Of a stretch of DNA of 44,268 nucleotides, positions 1-7,920 are shown one piece after another (the first letter of the stretch is position 1; each line of letters opens with the position of its first letter). The translations under genes were made by a program, and so were the position numbers. Source of the DNA: Nitrobacter sp. 62-13 (GTDB lineage Bacteria > Pseudomonadota > Alphaproteobacteria > Rhizobiales > Xanthobacteraceae); contig NZ_MKRN01000010.1 in the NCBI RefSeq assembly GCF_001896955.1, positions 1-44,268 of the forward strand, in the 5' to 3' direction. The notes under the pieces were generated by a model, which was given only the letters and a program-made list of their open reading frames with translations, was not told where the DNA came from and did not search any database.

Positions 1-362
1 AGATCCAGTACTGCCTCAGCCAGAACTGGGCGGTGAACATCGAGTTCACCGACGATCCGCATCCCCGCAACACCTATTGGGACATGTGGAATCTGCCGAT
101 GTTCGACCTGCCGGATGCGGCAGGCGTGCTGATGGAGCTGAAGGAGTGCCGGAAGGTCTATGGCGACCGCTACATCCGGATATCCGCGTTCGATTCCAGC
201 CATGGTTGGGAATCGGTGAAGCTGTCCTTCATCGTCAACCGGCCCAAGAACGAGCCGGGCTTCCGGCTCGAGCGCCAGGAGGCCGATAGTCGTAACGTTC
301 GCTACACCACGACCTCCTATGCGGTGGCCGATCGTTCCGAAGGTCAGCGCTATTCATCGTGA
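1..362 (+). CDS. cbbS: RuBisCO small subunit, red-type (form IC), 3' part only
   Basis: Small subunit of ribulose-1,5-bisphosphate carboxylase/oxygenase, the CO2-fixing enzyme of the Calvin cycle. The reading frame is open from base 3 with no start inside the window, so about 119 C-terminal codons are seen. Recognisable small-subunit wording includes YWDMWNLPMFDL, the ECRKVYGDRYIRI stretch, FDSSHGWESVKLSFIVNRP and a C-terminal tail with RNVRYTTTSYA and EGQRY. That long tail after the core fold is typical of red-type (form IC/ID) enzymes, which agrees with cbbX following on the same strand. A GTG at 33 could be mistaken for a start, but conserved residues lie upstream of it (YCLSQNWAVNIEF). 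The large-subunit gene cbbL presumably lies before the window; this is inferred. Confidence 0.93.
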   Translation, partial: IQYCLSQNWAVNIEFTDDPHPRNTYWDMWNLPMFDLPDAAGVLMELKECRKVYGDRYIRISAFDSSHGWESVKLSFIVNRPKNEPGFRLERQEADSRNVRYTTTSYAVADRSEGQRYSS

Positions 363-376
363 TTCCATCCGGCCAA

Positions 377-445
377 GGCTGGACGATCTTCCTTTAGGTC
401 GTCCAGCCCGGATGCACTGCTCCGTCGCCTCCTGACGACGGAGCA
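377..445 (+). promoter_or_regulatory. Two tandem hairpins between cbbS and cbbX
   Basis: Two perfect 10-bp stems follow the cbbS stop. The first has arms GGCTGGACGA (377-386) and TCGTCCAGCC (399-408) with a 12-nt loop. The second has arms TGCTCCGTCG (418-427) and CGACGGAGCA (436-445) with an 8-nt loop. Neither is followed by a clear run of T, so a strong intrinsic terminator is unlikely. They could protect the 3' end of an abundant cbbLS message and lower read-through into cbbX; that role is inferred. Confidence 0.6.
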
Positions 446-520
446 TTCCTCCCCGAACAGTTCTCTCGCGAGCGGTCGTCAAAAAGCAGCTTCCGGCCGA
501 GGTTATCAGGACCATCTTCG

Positions 521-1435
521 ATGCAAGAAAAAGTCAACCTTCGCGAGGAACTCGAGGCCGTCGGAATCGGCGAGATACTCAAGCAGCTCGATCAAGAGCT
601 GATCGGTCTCAAGCCCGTCAAGACGCGAATCCAGGAGATTGCGTCGCTCCTCCTTGTCGAGCGGATACGCAAGAAAATGGAGCTGACGTCGGAGAACCCG
701 ACGTTGCACATGTCGTTCACCGGCAATCCCGGCACCGGCAAAACCACCGTTGCCTTGCGGATGGCCGATATTCTCCATCGGCTGGGTTATGTACGCCGTG
801 GCCATGTCGTGTCGGTCACGCGCGACGAATTGGTCGGACAATATATCGGCCACACCGCGCCGAAGACCAAAGAGATATTGAAAAAGGCGATGGGCGGCGT
901 GCTGTTCATCGACGAGGCCTATTACCTCCATCGGCCCGACAACGAGCGCGACTACGGCCAGGAAGCTATCGAGATCCTGCTTCAGGTCATGGAGTCGCAG
1001 CGCGAGGACCTGGTGGTAATTCTCGCAGGCTACGCCGACCGCATGGAAAAATTCTTCTCCAGCAATCCCGGCTTCCGCTCGCGCATCGCCCATCACATCG
1101 ACTTCCCCGACTACACCAACGAGGAGTTGCTCGCGATCGCGGAGGTGATGCTGCACCACATGAACTATAAGTTCACCTCCGAGGCCCGCGACGCCTTTGT
1201 ACGCTACATCGCGTTGCGCAAGGCGCAGCCCTTGTTCTCCAATGCGCGCTCAATCCGCAACGCGCTGGATCGTATTCGCTTGCGTCAGGCCAATCGCCTG
1301 GTTGCGGACGAGAACGCCATCCTGTCTGTCGACGATGTCCAGTCGATGGTCGCGTCCGACGTTCTTGCCAGTCGCGTATTCGAGACGTCGCAGCCCGCCA
1401 TTGTCGAGCAATTGATCGACAAGAGAAAGCGATAG
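521..1435 (+). CDS. cbbX: CbbX, red-type RuBisCO activase (AAA+ ATPase)
   Basis: AAA+ protein of 304 residues that releases inhibitory sugar phosphates from red-type RuBisCO by pulling on the large-subunit C-terminus. Visible motifs are Walker [10 protein letters not shown] (about 68-76), the pore-loop segment [11 protein letters not shown] (aromatic residue Y108), Walker B VLFIDEA (about 127-133) and an arginine-rich GFRSRIAHH stretch near 190. Length and wording fit the CbbX family well. The protein is cytosolic and family members act as a hexamer activated by RuBP. It lies 158 bp after cbbS on the same strand, with two hairpins between them, so co-transcription at a reduced level is plausible. 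The ATG at 521 starts the conserved N-terminus directly. No cbbO/cbbQ or other cbb genes follow. Confidence 0.95.
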   Translation: MQEKVNLREELEAVGIGEILKQLDQELIGLKPVKTRIQEIASLLLVERIRKKMELTSENPTLHMSFTGNPGTGKTTVALRMADILHRLGYVRRGHVVSVTRDELVGQYIGHTAPKTKEILKKAMGGVLFIDEAYYLHRPDNERDYGQEAIEILLQVMESQREDLVVILAGYADRMEKFFSSNPGFRSRIAHHIDFPDYTNEELLAIAEVMLHHMNYKFTSEARDAFVRYIALRKAQPLFSNARSIRNALDRIRLRQANRLVADENAILSVDDVQSMVASDVLASRVFETSQPAIVEQLIDKRKR

Positions 1436-1614
1436 TCCTGCCGAGACCAGCCTTTGTGGCCGCGTCTCGTTCTGCCGCAGATTTCGCGCGTCTTGGAAAG
1501 GCAAGACGGGCGATCGATGCCGCCGGCGTGCCGGACGGACGAGAGGCGCCGCTTCGTGGTTGATCGAATATTGCTCCGGAGCCGGCAGCCGCAATCACCT
1601 CATAGTCCGGGCTG

Positions 1615-1635
1615 ACCACTACCGGATGATAGTGT
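1615..1635. promoter_or_regulatory. Palindromic box, copy 1
   Basis: The sequence ACCACTACCGGATGATAGTG (from 1615) forms a near-palindrome, CACTACC-GGAT-GATAGTG, about 108 bp before the start at 1744. A closely similar, perfect version lies upstream of the next gene (2357-2377). The rest of the 308-bp gap 1436-1743 shows no convincing gene or terminator. A dimeric regulator site is inferred; the regulator is unknown. Confidence 0.45.
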
Positions 1636-1743
1636 TGCGCGGCCGCGAAAGCCGGCGATGCTGGGCGTCGCTTCCTTCGGGCCGAACGACGGTCGAGCAG
1701 GTGGAAATCATTCGTGCGTTTCAAACATAACCGGCTAAACACC

Positions 1744-2217
1744 ATGCGCATCGGGGCAACACTCTGCGTTCTAGCTCTCGCTTGCACGGCCGCCCATGCC
1801 GAAACGCTCGCTTACCGCACGCGGGCGGGGATGGACGTGACCGTGGTGAAAAAATCGAACATCGGCACCACGCACGCCAAAATTCTGACCAGGCACACCA
1901 GGGCGAACGCCACCGCCTATTGCCGCGACTATGTCGGCAAGGTCACCGCCAGGTGTATTGCCGATGAGTTGAAAGTGAAGCTGCTGCCGGAGATTTCGGC
2001 CAACTGCAAGACCGGCCAGTTCATCACGCTGTACGGCCAAGGCTACCGGTTCCTGGGCGCCAATCCGGACTATGACGCAGACGGGGATACGGCAGAATAT
2101 ACGCAATACCGGATCGTCGAAGCCGGCGGCGGCGAGCCCCTGAAAGGCTATAGCGCGACGGGATACGACGTGGCGCTCGGCCAGTTCGAGGCGCTTTGCC
2201 CGAACCGCGCCCGGTAG
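1744..2217 (+). CDS. Exported protein of unknown function
   Basis: I do not recognise the family. The protein is 157 residues from the ATG at 1744. A GTG at 1714 would add ten residues, but the ATG gives a clean signal peptide: MRIGATLCVLALACTAAHA followed by ETLAY. The mature part is small, has four cysteines (AYCRD, ARCIAD, ANCKTG and EALCPN) that could form two disulfides, and has aromatic Gly-rich strands (YGQGYRFLG) near the middle. It is predicted to be periplasmic. It is the first gene of a same-strand block of exported and membrane proteins reaching 6798. A palindromic box lies about 108 bp upstream. Confidence 0.72.
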   Translation: MRIGATLCVLALACTAAHAETLAYRTRAGMDVTVVKKSNIGTTHAKILTRHTRANATAYCRDYVGKVTARCIADELKVKLLPEISANCKTGQFITLYGQGYRFLGANPDYDADGDTAEYTQYRIVEAGGGEPLKGYSATGYDVALGQFEALCPNRAR

Positions 2218-2356
2218 CGCTTCTGCCTTTTCCGCATGTCTTGAAGGATCGCCGGCATAGAGCGGCCATCAAGGATGAGATTCGCGATGGAGCCTCAGCT
2301 GGACAAGGCCATCGCGGTCGGATGCCGCCGAGATGGTGACCCGATGCCGAGGCCGC

Positions 2357-2377
2357 ACCACTATCGAATGATAGTGT
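2357..2377. promoter_or_regulatory. Palindromic box, copy 2 (perfect)
   Basis: The sequence ACCACTATCGAATGATAGTG (from 2357) contains perfect 7-bp arms CACTATC/GATAGTG around GAAT, about 90 bp before the GTG start at 2468. It differs from the copy at 1615-1635 at only two positions over about 21 bp, which chance alone would rarely produce. It may be an operator for a dimeric regulator, perhaps the LuxR-type protein encoded at 6844-7920; that link is a guess. Confidence 0.5.
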
Positions 2378-2467
2378 CAGGCGCCAACCCTGCCCGTTAG
2401 CGTGCCTTGCGGGGGCGGATGCCTTGATCGACCCCATACGGGCTGCATGCAACAGGAGGTTGGCTTG

Positions 2468-3982
2468 GTGACGGCCCTGAAACGGATAGCGATCCTGCTG
2501 GGGTTCTGGCTGGTCACGATCTCCATGACCAGCGGAGCGATCGCCGCCGACTTCTACGCATCGCGCGTATTCAGTGTGGATCAGTCCGTCTACGCGGTCC
2601 GTTTCAGCCCGGCCGGAGACCGCGTCGCGCTCGCCACCAACGCCGGCACGATCATCTTCAACACGTCGGACGGCAAGCAGGTGGCCGAACTGAAGGGTAA
2701 AGCGTCGTCCGTGGCCTGGAGCCCGGACGGCTCGATGCTGATGGTGCGGACCGAGGACGCGCTACGCTTCTGGAATATCGCCGATTATTCAAAGGAATTC
2801 GCGGCGATCCCCTTGACTGCGCAGACGCTCATCATTGGCCTTCCGCGCGAGCCGTTCAGCCCGGACGGCAAGCGTATTGTCGTGCTCAGGCAAGATGACA
2901 CGGTGGCGGTCTGGCAAATCGAAGGCCCGCGAGAGGTCGCCATACTGGACGGGCATTCGGCCCCGCTGACCGACGCCGGCTTCAGTCCCGACGGTGCGCG
3001 TGTCGCCACCGCCGCGAAGGACAAGGCCGTGGTCGTGTGGGACGCCGCTACGGCCAAGAAGATCGTCAAGCTCGAAGGGCACGAGAAGGCCATTGACCAG
3101 GTCGGCTTCAGTCCGGACGGAGCGCGCATCCTGACGGTCGGGCGAGACCGGACCGTGCGAGTCTGGGACGCCGTCGGCGGTGGCGCCATCGCAACGCTGC
3201 GGCATCAGGCCGACGTCGAGGCAGCGACATTCGACCGCGAGGGCAAGCGCATCGTGACCGGCGCGGATGACGGCGTTGCGCGCGTCTTCAATGCTGCCAG
3301 CGGCGCGGAAATCGCCACCTTGAAGGAAGACGGCGTCGAAAAAGTCCTGTCTGCGGCCTTCAGCCCGGACGGCACCCGCATCGCCACGGGCTCGTCGGAC
3401 CGGTACGTGCGCATCTGGGACGCGGCCTCCGGCAAACAGATCGTCAAGCTGAACGGCCTGTCCGAAGGCTACGGCGTTGGCTTCACCGACGATGCAACGA
3501 TCGTGGTGAGACCGCACGGCGCGATGGGTGTCCTCTATACCGTGCGACAGTCACGGGGCGATGTCCGACTTGCAGATGGAATGGTCGGCATGTGGGCCTT
3601 CGGGCCACCCGATGACGTCGATGCCACGCCCGATGTCATGCATCTCATCTGTTCGACCAGCCCATACATCATCCACCCGGACGGGCTCGTTGAATACCTT
3701 GCCGGCGGCGAAGACCAACTGCTTGAGCCCCGACAGTTCATGCGCTGCAAGGCCGACCTGACCTGCGACGTGTTCGAGGGCGCCGCGCATTCGCTGGCGG
3801 CCGATCCTTTGGACAAGGCGACGTTCAAACTGGCCGACGGCAAGGGCACGCTATGCATGGCCAGCGATCCCGACAGCTGCAACACCCTTCGCAAATGCCC
3901 GAAGCTGGAATGGAACGACGCGGCGCGCGCCAGCGGCCATGCCGAGCAATGGGACAAGCTGTATGCGGCCTCCGCCAACTGA
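2468..3982 (+). CDS. Secreted WD40-repeat beta-propeller protein
   Basis: Protein of 504 residues from the GTG at 2468, chosen because AGGAGG lies 8 nt before it (2454-2459) and the signal peptide then begins at once (MTALKRIAILLGFWLV, ending near AIAA). An ATG at 2447 is the alternative. Residues about 35-348 are WD40-type repeats, seen as recurring FSPDG(A/T)R(I/V) followed by V(R/V)(V/I)WDA, for roughly seven blades. The remaining 155 residues form a separate domain holding all six cysteines of the mature protein (about 395, 427, 433, 463, 471, 477), which suggests disulfides and a periplasmic or surface location. WD40 propellers are usually binding scaffolds; the partner is unknown. The 3' end overlaps the next gene by 20 bp. 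Confidence 0.85.
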   Translation: MTALKRIAILLGFWLVTISMTSGAIAADFYASRVFSVDQSVYAVRFSPAGDRVALATNAGTIIFNTSDGKQVAELKGKASSVAWSPDGSMLMVRTEDALRFWNIADYSKEFAAIPLTAQTLIIGLPREPFSPDGKRIVVLRQDDTVAVWQIEGPREVAILDGHSAPLTDAGFSPDGARVATAAKDKAVVVWDAATAKKIVKLEGHEKAIDQVGFSPDGARILTVGRDRTVRVWDAVGGGAIATLRHQADVEAATFDREGKRIVTGADDGVARVFNAASGAEIATLKEDGVEKVLSAAFSPDGTRIATGSSDRYVRIWDAASGKQIVKLNGLSEGYGVGFTDDATIVVRPHGAMGVLYTVRQSRGDVRLADGMVGMWAFGPPDDVDATPDVMHLICSTSPYIIHPDGLVEYLAGGEDQLLEPRQFMRCKADLTCDVFEGAAHSLAADPLDKATFKLADGKGTLCMASDPDSCNTLRKCPKLEWNDAARASGHAEQWDKLYAASAN

Positions 3983-4322
3983 AATACGCAAATTGATCGT
4001 GTTCGTCCTCGCGATCGCGATCGCTGTCTACGCGGTCCACGGCATCATCGTCGATGACCTGGTCATGCTCTACCGCGTGACGCCTTGGCGCCTCAGACAC
4101 TATGGATATCTCCATTTGCGCGGCATGTGGGCGATCGGAGGCGCGGCGTGCCTCCTGCTTGGCGCAGCCGGTTTCGCCGTCCTGGCTTTCGGCGTCATCG
4201 GCGCGAAACCGAAGGCAGATCCCGCGGCGAGGTTCTATACAAAGCTCGCCACCCCATTGATCTTGATCGGTGCTGTGTTCTTCCTCGGAGTATCATTTTT
4301 CTCCGAGCTGTTCGTCCGATGA
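3963..4322 (+). CDS. Small inner-membrane protein
   Basis: About 119 residues from the ATG at 3963 (MRPPPTEIRKLIVFVLA); an earlier ATG at 3939 would lie deeper inside the WD40 gene. Three hydrophobic segments are visible: KLIVFVLAIAIAVYAV near the N-terminus, AIGGAACLLLGAAGFAVLA in the middle, and LILIGAVFFLGVSFF at the C-terminus. The loop between the first two carries MLYRVTPWRLRHYGYLH. No family is recognised. The overlap with the WD40 gene suggests translational coupling, so the two products may work together, for example as a membrane anchor for the propeller; this is inference. Confidence 0.7.
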   Translation: MRPPPTEIRKLIVFVLAIAIAVYAVHGIIVDDLVMLYRVTPWRLRHYGYLHLRGMWAIGGAACLLLGAAGFAVLAFGVIGAKPKADPAARFYTKLATPLILIGAVFFLGVSFFSELFVR

Positions 4323-4480
4323 GGATCGTCGCCGGGGCTACACTGGTCGGTGGAAGAAGCAGTTCGCTTCGGCCGGAAAATAGAGACGGCGTCAGGCGCG
4401 CCACGTCGATAACGGCTGAACCCGTCGGCGCCGGGGGCGAAAACGCGGGCGGCCGAAAACATCATGCGAGGCACCGAACA

Positions 4481-5218
4481 ATGACCGGACGCTTCGCCAC
4501 CGACTGCTGCGGAATGGTTCTCGGCGCACTGCTGAGCCTGTCTCCGCTCGCGGCCCGCGCCGCGGAGCCATGTACGCATGAAACCGAAACCATCGTCTGC
4601 CGCAACGAAACCCGGACGATCCGGGTCATTGCCGATTCGACCTCGCCATCGGCGCGCTATGCCATCGGATGGATCGTACCGTCCGCCGTGGCGGCCAAGG
4701 AATTCGAACGCAACCCGGAGGATGGATCGCTGGCGCTTCCGGGCGGCGAGCCGGAGAACGTCATTGTCCGCCTACGTGACGGCGCCGTCATCTCGACAAT
4801 GCAGAGCAAGCACTTCGGCGATCACGCGCGCTACAACCACCGCGAGATCATCACAATCTGGTCGACCGACGAAAGGCTGCTGCTCGTCTGGTCCAACGAC
4901 AAATGGGAAACGCTGGCGTCCGAAGCCTTACGCCTCGACGGCCGCGGTGAACTGACGGGCCGAGACGACGTATTGGCGCTGGTGCGGCGCATCGGCAAGG
5001 AACGTCTATCGCGCCGGACAGGAACCGACGACGCCGATCTCCATGAGCCGCTTATTCTCAAGGAGCGATTGCACGGCACGAGTCGGATAGACGTCGTTAC
5101 CGCCTTGATAACACCGGGATCGGAGAACGGCTTCACCTTCACGATAACCCTGAAACCGTCGGACGAGCGACGCTCTCGGCCCCTGCGGGCCGTCCATGTC
5201 GGGACGCTCAGAAAATGA
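4481..5218 (+). CDS. Exported protein of unknown function
   Basis: Protein of 245 residues. The open frame extends upstream to 4085, but that part overlaps the preceding membrane-protein gene and reads as a shadow. The ATG at 4481 gives a signal peptide (MTGRFATDCCGMVLGALL, ending near AARA) and a mature start at AEPCTHETETIVC. The mature protein begins with two closely spaced cysteines, then has a beta-rich middle (YNHREIITIWSTDERLLLVW) and ends in FTFTITLKPSD. It is predicted to be periplasmic, with no recognised domain. It lies 27 bp before the next gene and probably shares its message. Confidence 0.68.
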   Translation: MTGRFATDCCGMVLGALLSLSPLAARAAEPCTHETETIVCRNETRTIRVIADSTSPSARYAIGWIVPSAVAAKEFERNPEDGSLALPGGEPENVIVRLRDGAVISTMQSKHFGDHARYNHREIITIWSTDERLLLVWSNDKWETLASEALRLDGRGELTGRDDVLALVRRIGKERLSRRTGTDDADLHEPLILKERLHGTSRIDVVTALITPGSENGFTFTITLKPSDERRSRPLRAVHVGTLRK

Positions 5219-5244
5219 CGTCATCTCTGAACAGGAGACTTTAC

Positions 5245-5655
5245 ATGAAGACCCGCACCGCGTTGGCATCCGCTTTGTTTCTTGCATCCCTGACCGCATC
5301 GCCCGTCCTGGCGTCCGGCGATTGCGTCTACTCCGGGTACAATCAGGGCTCGCCCGATGTCTTCAAGTTCGTGAAGTGGGAGTTCGGCAAACGCGATGGA
5401 CGCTGGCTGAAGGTCAACCTGACACTGCACAACAAGCTGAAGCAAACGGTCAAATGGTTCGAGTTGACCATGCTGGCGGACGGACATTCGATCAGTCTCA
5501 ACACGACGCAAACCCTCCCGGCGGAGAGCGATGCGCTGATAACTGCCAAATACGAGATGTCGAATGAATCAGCCGCCGAATTTCAGAAGCTGACGCCATT
5601 GATCTGCGTCCGCTCCACGGAAGACGAGAAAGGCGACAAGCAAAAATACGATTGA
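5245..5655 (+). CDS. Small exported protein of unknown function
   Basis: Protein of 136 residues from the ATG at 5245, preceded by AGGAG at about 5232; an ATG at 5215 is in frame but overlaps the previous gene and lacks this ribosome-binding site. Signal peptide MKTRTALASALFLASLTA is cut near VLAS. The mature domain (about 115 residues) reads as a beta sandwich, with FVKWEFGKRDGRWLKVNLTL and WFELTMLADG, and has one cysteine near each end (GDCVYSG and PLICVRS), likely a disulfide. No family is named with confidence. It is part of the same-strand block 1744-6798. Confidence 0.7.
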   Translation: MKTRTALASALFLASLTASPVLASGDCVYSGYNQGSPDVFKFVKWEFGKRDGRWLKVNLTLHNKLKQTVKWFELTMLADGHSISLNTTQTLPAESDALITAKYEMSNESAAEFQKLTPLICVRSTEDEKGDKQKYD

Positions 5656-5719
5656 AGGTGCGCACCGCGCCCGAGCCTGACCGGCCCTCATACCGATTCA
5701 CGAATGGAAGATCACGACA

Positions 5720-6133
5720 ATGAGTATCCTGATCCGTACTGTTCTTGCCGCTATTCTCCTGATTCCGTCGGCCACGTTCGCCCAGGCATCGAAGAAAGCC
5801 GGCGCGCCGCCCGCGATCCAGGCGGAGTTCGACGGGTTTATTGCAAAATTCCGGGCGGCGTTGAAAGCGGACGACTCGGCCGTCATCGCCGGCATGACCA
5901 AGCTGCCCTTCATGGAGGACAAGACGTATTCCGATGTCGCACAGTTTCGCGCGAAAGCTTATCCGGAGTTTTTCACCAAGAAGAACCGTACCTGCATCCA
6001 GCGCAACAAGGCCGTCTATGATCGTGATCCGGAGGGCAACGATAATTACTTTATCTTCTGCTACGAGAATATCTTCACCTTCACCAAGACGCCGGCTGGC
6101 TTCCTGTTTATCGACGTCAGCGTGAACGATTGA
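5720..6133 (+). CDS. Small exported protein of unknown function
   Basis: Protein of 137 residues starting at the ATG at 5720, with GGAAG about 10 nt upstream. Signal peptide MSILIRTVLAAILLIPSATF ends at about AQA. The mature part starts helical (FDGFIAKFRAALKADDSAV) and continues into strands (NYFIFCYENIFTFTKTPAGF, then LFIDVSV). This helix-then-sheet order with a final strand of the kind GFLFIDV resembles small NTF2/SnoaL-like folds, but that is only an impression from the sequence. Two cysteines (RTCIQ and IFCYE) may pair. It is periplasmic by prediction and belongs to the same block as its neighbours. Confidence 0.7.
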   Translation: MSILIRTVLAAILLIPSATFAQASKKAGAPPAIQAEFDGFIAKFRAALKADDSAVIAGMTKLPFMEDKTYSDVAQFRAKAYPEFFTKKNRTCIQRNKAVYDRDPEGNDNYFIFCYENIFTFTKTPAGFLFIDVSVND

Positions 6134-6165
6134 TCCGACAACCGCTTCGATAGCTGGCCGGACCG

Positions 6166-6798
6166 ATGATCGGCAAAGAAACACCAAACTCCAGTCCCGG
6201 GCCCGCGGGACCAGCGCCGTGGCGCCGCGCGCTCCGCGTGCTCTCACTGACCATGCGGTTGGGCGTCAGCCTGTTTCTGGGCACCATGATCGGGGTCGCG
6301 GGCGGCGCCCTCTATCCGCCGCTCACCCGCATCGCCGCGCCGTTGATCTGTAGCGGCAAGCTGGAAACGGTGTCGTCCCAATATTCGTACAAGCCGGGGC
6401 AGCAGGGCGTCACCCGCGAACTCTTTTGCGTCGGCGACGACGGTTCGCGGCAACCGATGACGGCAAGAGGCCTGTTCGCTTCCAGCCTTGTCTACGGCAT
6501 CGTGCTGTTCACCCTGTGGCCGTTGCTCATGTTTCCCTTCAGGTCCTTGCTGTCGCGGTGCGCACGCCGCGCTGGCTCCTACGCCGAGGACAGGCTGCAC
6601 GGATTCGCCTCCCGGAAGACCACGACGCCCACCGGGGCGCTGCCGATAAAGGGAATCCGAATTGAAACCGTTCGGCAGCCGGCTCCCGCCGATACGATCG
6701 AAGACCATCTCCGGGAGCTTGCCCGGTTGAAGGACGTCGGCGCGATTACACCGGAGGACTACGAGACCCGGAAGCGGGAAATACTCTCCGAACTCTAG
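6166..6798 (+). CDS. Membrane protein with C-terminal SHOCT-like module
   Basis: Protein of 210 residues. A hydrophobic segment lies at about 29-52 (LTMRLGVSLFLGTMIGVAGG) and a second at about 105-128 (SLVYGIVLFTLWPLLMFPF). The 50-residue loop between them has two cysteines (LICSGKLE and LFCVGDD) and is likely periplasmic. After a basic cytoplasmic stretch, the last 27 residues (LRELARLKDVGAITPEDYET and what follows) match the short SHOCT pattern: leucine-rich helix, G-I/A-T/I-D/E-E-E-Y/F, then a basic helix. SHOCT modules are common C-terminal oligomerisation tails; no enzymatic role is implied. It is the last gene of the plus-strand block and converges on the LuxR-type gene. Confidence 0.75.
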   Translation: MIGKETPNSSPGPAGPAPWRRALRVLSLTMRLGVSLFLGTMIGVAGGALYPPLTRIAAPLICSGKLETVSSQYSYKPGQQGVTRELFCVGDDGSRQPMTARGLFASSLVYGIVLFTLWPLLMFPFRSLLSRCARRAGSYAEDRLHGFASRKTTTPTGALPIKGIRIETVRQPAPADTIEDHLRELARLKDVGAITPEDYETRKREILSEL

Positions 6799-6843
6799 CC
6801 GCCGCTGCCTGCGTCATTCAGGTTCCGGCTCTATGGCCTCGCT

Positions 6844-7920
6844 TCAATGCACGACCGAAAGACACAGCGCGACGAGCTGGGCCTGCGAGCCCGTGCCGGT
6901 CTTGCCGAAGATGCGGTTCAGGTGGCCACGGACATTGCCGAGAGAAATTCCCAGTCTGGCTGCGATTTCCGCCGGACCTTCGCCCGCAACCAGCAGCACG
7001 ACAATGTCGGTCTCGCGTGGCGTCAGCCCGAAGGCGCGGCACAATCCGGATATGCCCGCCGGAGCCGGCCGGTCGGTATCGTCTATGAACAAAATCGTCG
7101 CCGCCCCGAAGGTCGAGAGCGCTCGATCTTCCGTAGCGGGCATCCGCACTGCGCGAACCGCCAATGGCCGCGACGTCTCGCGGCGGACAAGCGTGATCGC
7201 CCCCGAGCTTTCGTCGATGATCCTGGCCAGTTGCTGGCTTTCGATGTCGCCGGCGCCCCAAAGCATCGCAGGCTGCGTCAGCAGCTTTCCGGAATGCGCG
7301 AGAACCTGCTCGCCCGCCTGGTTGGCGTGAATGATCCGCCGGTGCGCGTCGAGGAAAATCACGCCGGTCGATAGCTCGTCGAGCGTGGCTTCGAGTGTCG
7401 AGATCCTATCTTCGAGCAAGCGTATGTGCCGCTTCAGGCTCAGAGCCGAGGTGAGCGTCGGCAGGAGGTGCGTCAACACAGCTTTCTCGGTCTCCGAGAA
7501 CGGCTGTCCTGAACGGCTTCGGCAGGCGGCGACGAAGCCGCCGGATGTCGTGCATGCGACCGCGGCATGATGCCCGCCCATCGGTCTGATCGCGCCCTCG
7601 AACACCGCCAGCCGACACAAGACCGCCAACGGCACCGCCTCGTCCTGCGCAACCATCCTGCCCTTGGGAAGCAGGCGCGAAAGCACAGCTACGTCGGCCG
7701 GATAGGCGGCCAACGCCTTTATGCTTTCGTCAGCGACGCCACTGCCCCAGGCCAGCGGCGTGACGCGCGGATAAGGGTTATCCATCTCTTGGGGCAGGGT
7801 CGCGACGAGATGGTCGGCGTGCACCGTCTCGACGATCGCGGCAAGGCCAGCGTCCCAGGCTGCCTGGTCCAGCACCCCCTGCATGACGAGACGTCCAATC
7901 CTGGAGACAACATTGCCCAT
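6844..7920 (-). CDS. LuxR-family regulator with PAS-like sensor region
   Basis: Protein of 358 residues from the ATG at 7920 (MGNVVSRIGRLV), chosen because a G-rich ribosome-binding stretch (GGGGGGA) lies just upstream; the open frame allows 16 more residues. The C-terminal 60 residues are a typical LuxR/GerE helix-turn-helix: LTPRETDIVVLLVAGEGPAE, then IAARLGISLGNVRGHLNRIF. Before it, LDELSTGVIFLDAHRRIIHA resembles a PAS domain start. The N-terminal 150 residues are an unassigned, possibly sensory region. There is no phospho-receiver domain. It converges with the 6166 gene. Regulation of the exported-protein block is possible by proximity only. Confidence 0.88.
   Translation of the reverse strand: MGNVVSRIGRLVMQGVLDQAAWDAGLAAIVETVHADHLVATLPQEMDNPYPRVTPLAWGSGVADESIKALAAYPADVAVLSRLLPKGRMVAQDEAVPLAVLCRLAVFEGAIRPMGGHHAAVACTTSGGFVAACRSRSGQPFSETEKAVLTHLLPTLTSALSLKRHIRLLEDRISTLEATLDELSTGVIFLDAHRRIIHANQAGEQVLAHSGKLLTQPAMLWGAGDIESQQLARIIDESSGAITLVRRETSRPLAVRAVRMPATEDRALSTFGAATILFIDDTDRPAPAGISGLCRAFGLTPRETDIVVLLVAGEGPAEIAARLGISLGNVRGHLNRIFGKTGTGSQAQLVALCLSVVH

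Noticed and set aside
4085-4480. N-terminal extension of the exported protein at 4481
   Set aside because: It overlaps the membrane-protein gene 3963-4322 in another frame and would bury the signal peptide at residue 133.
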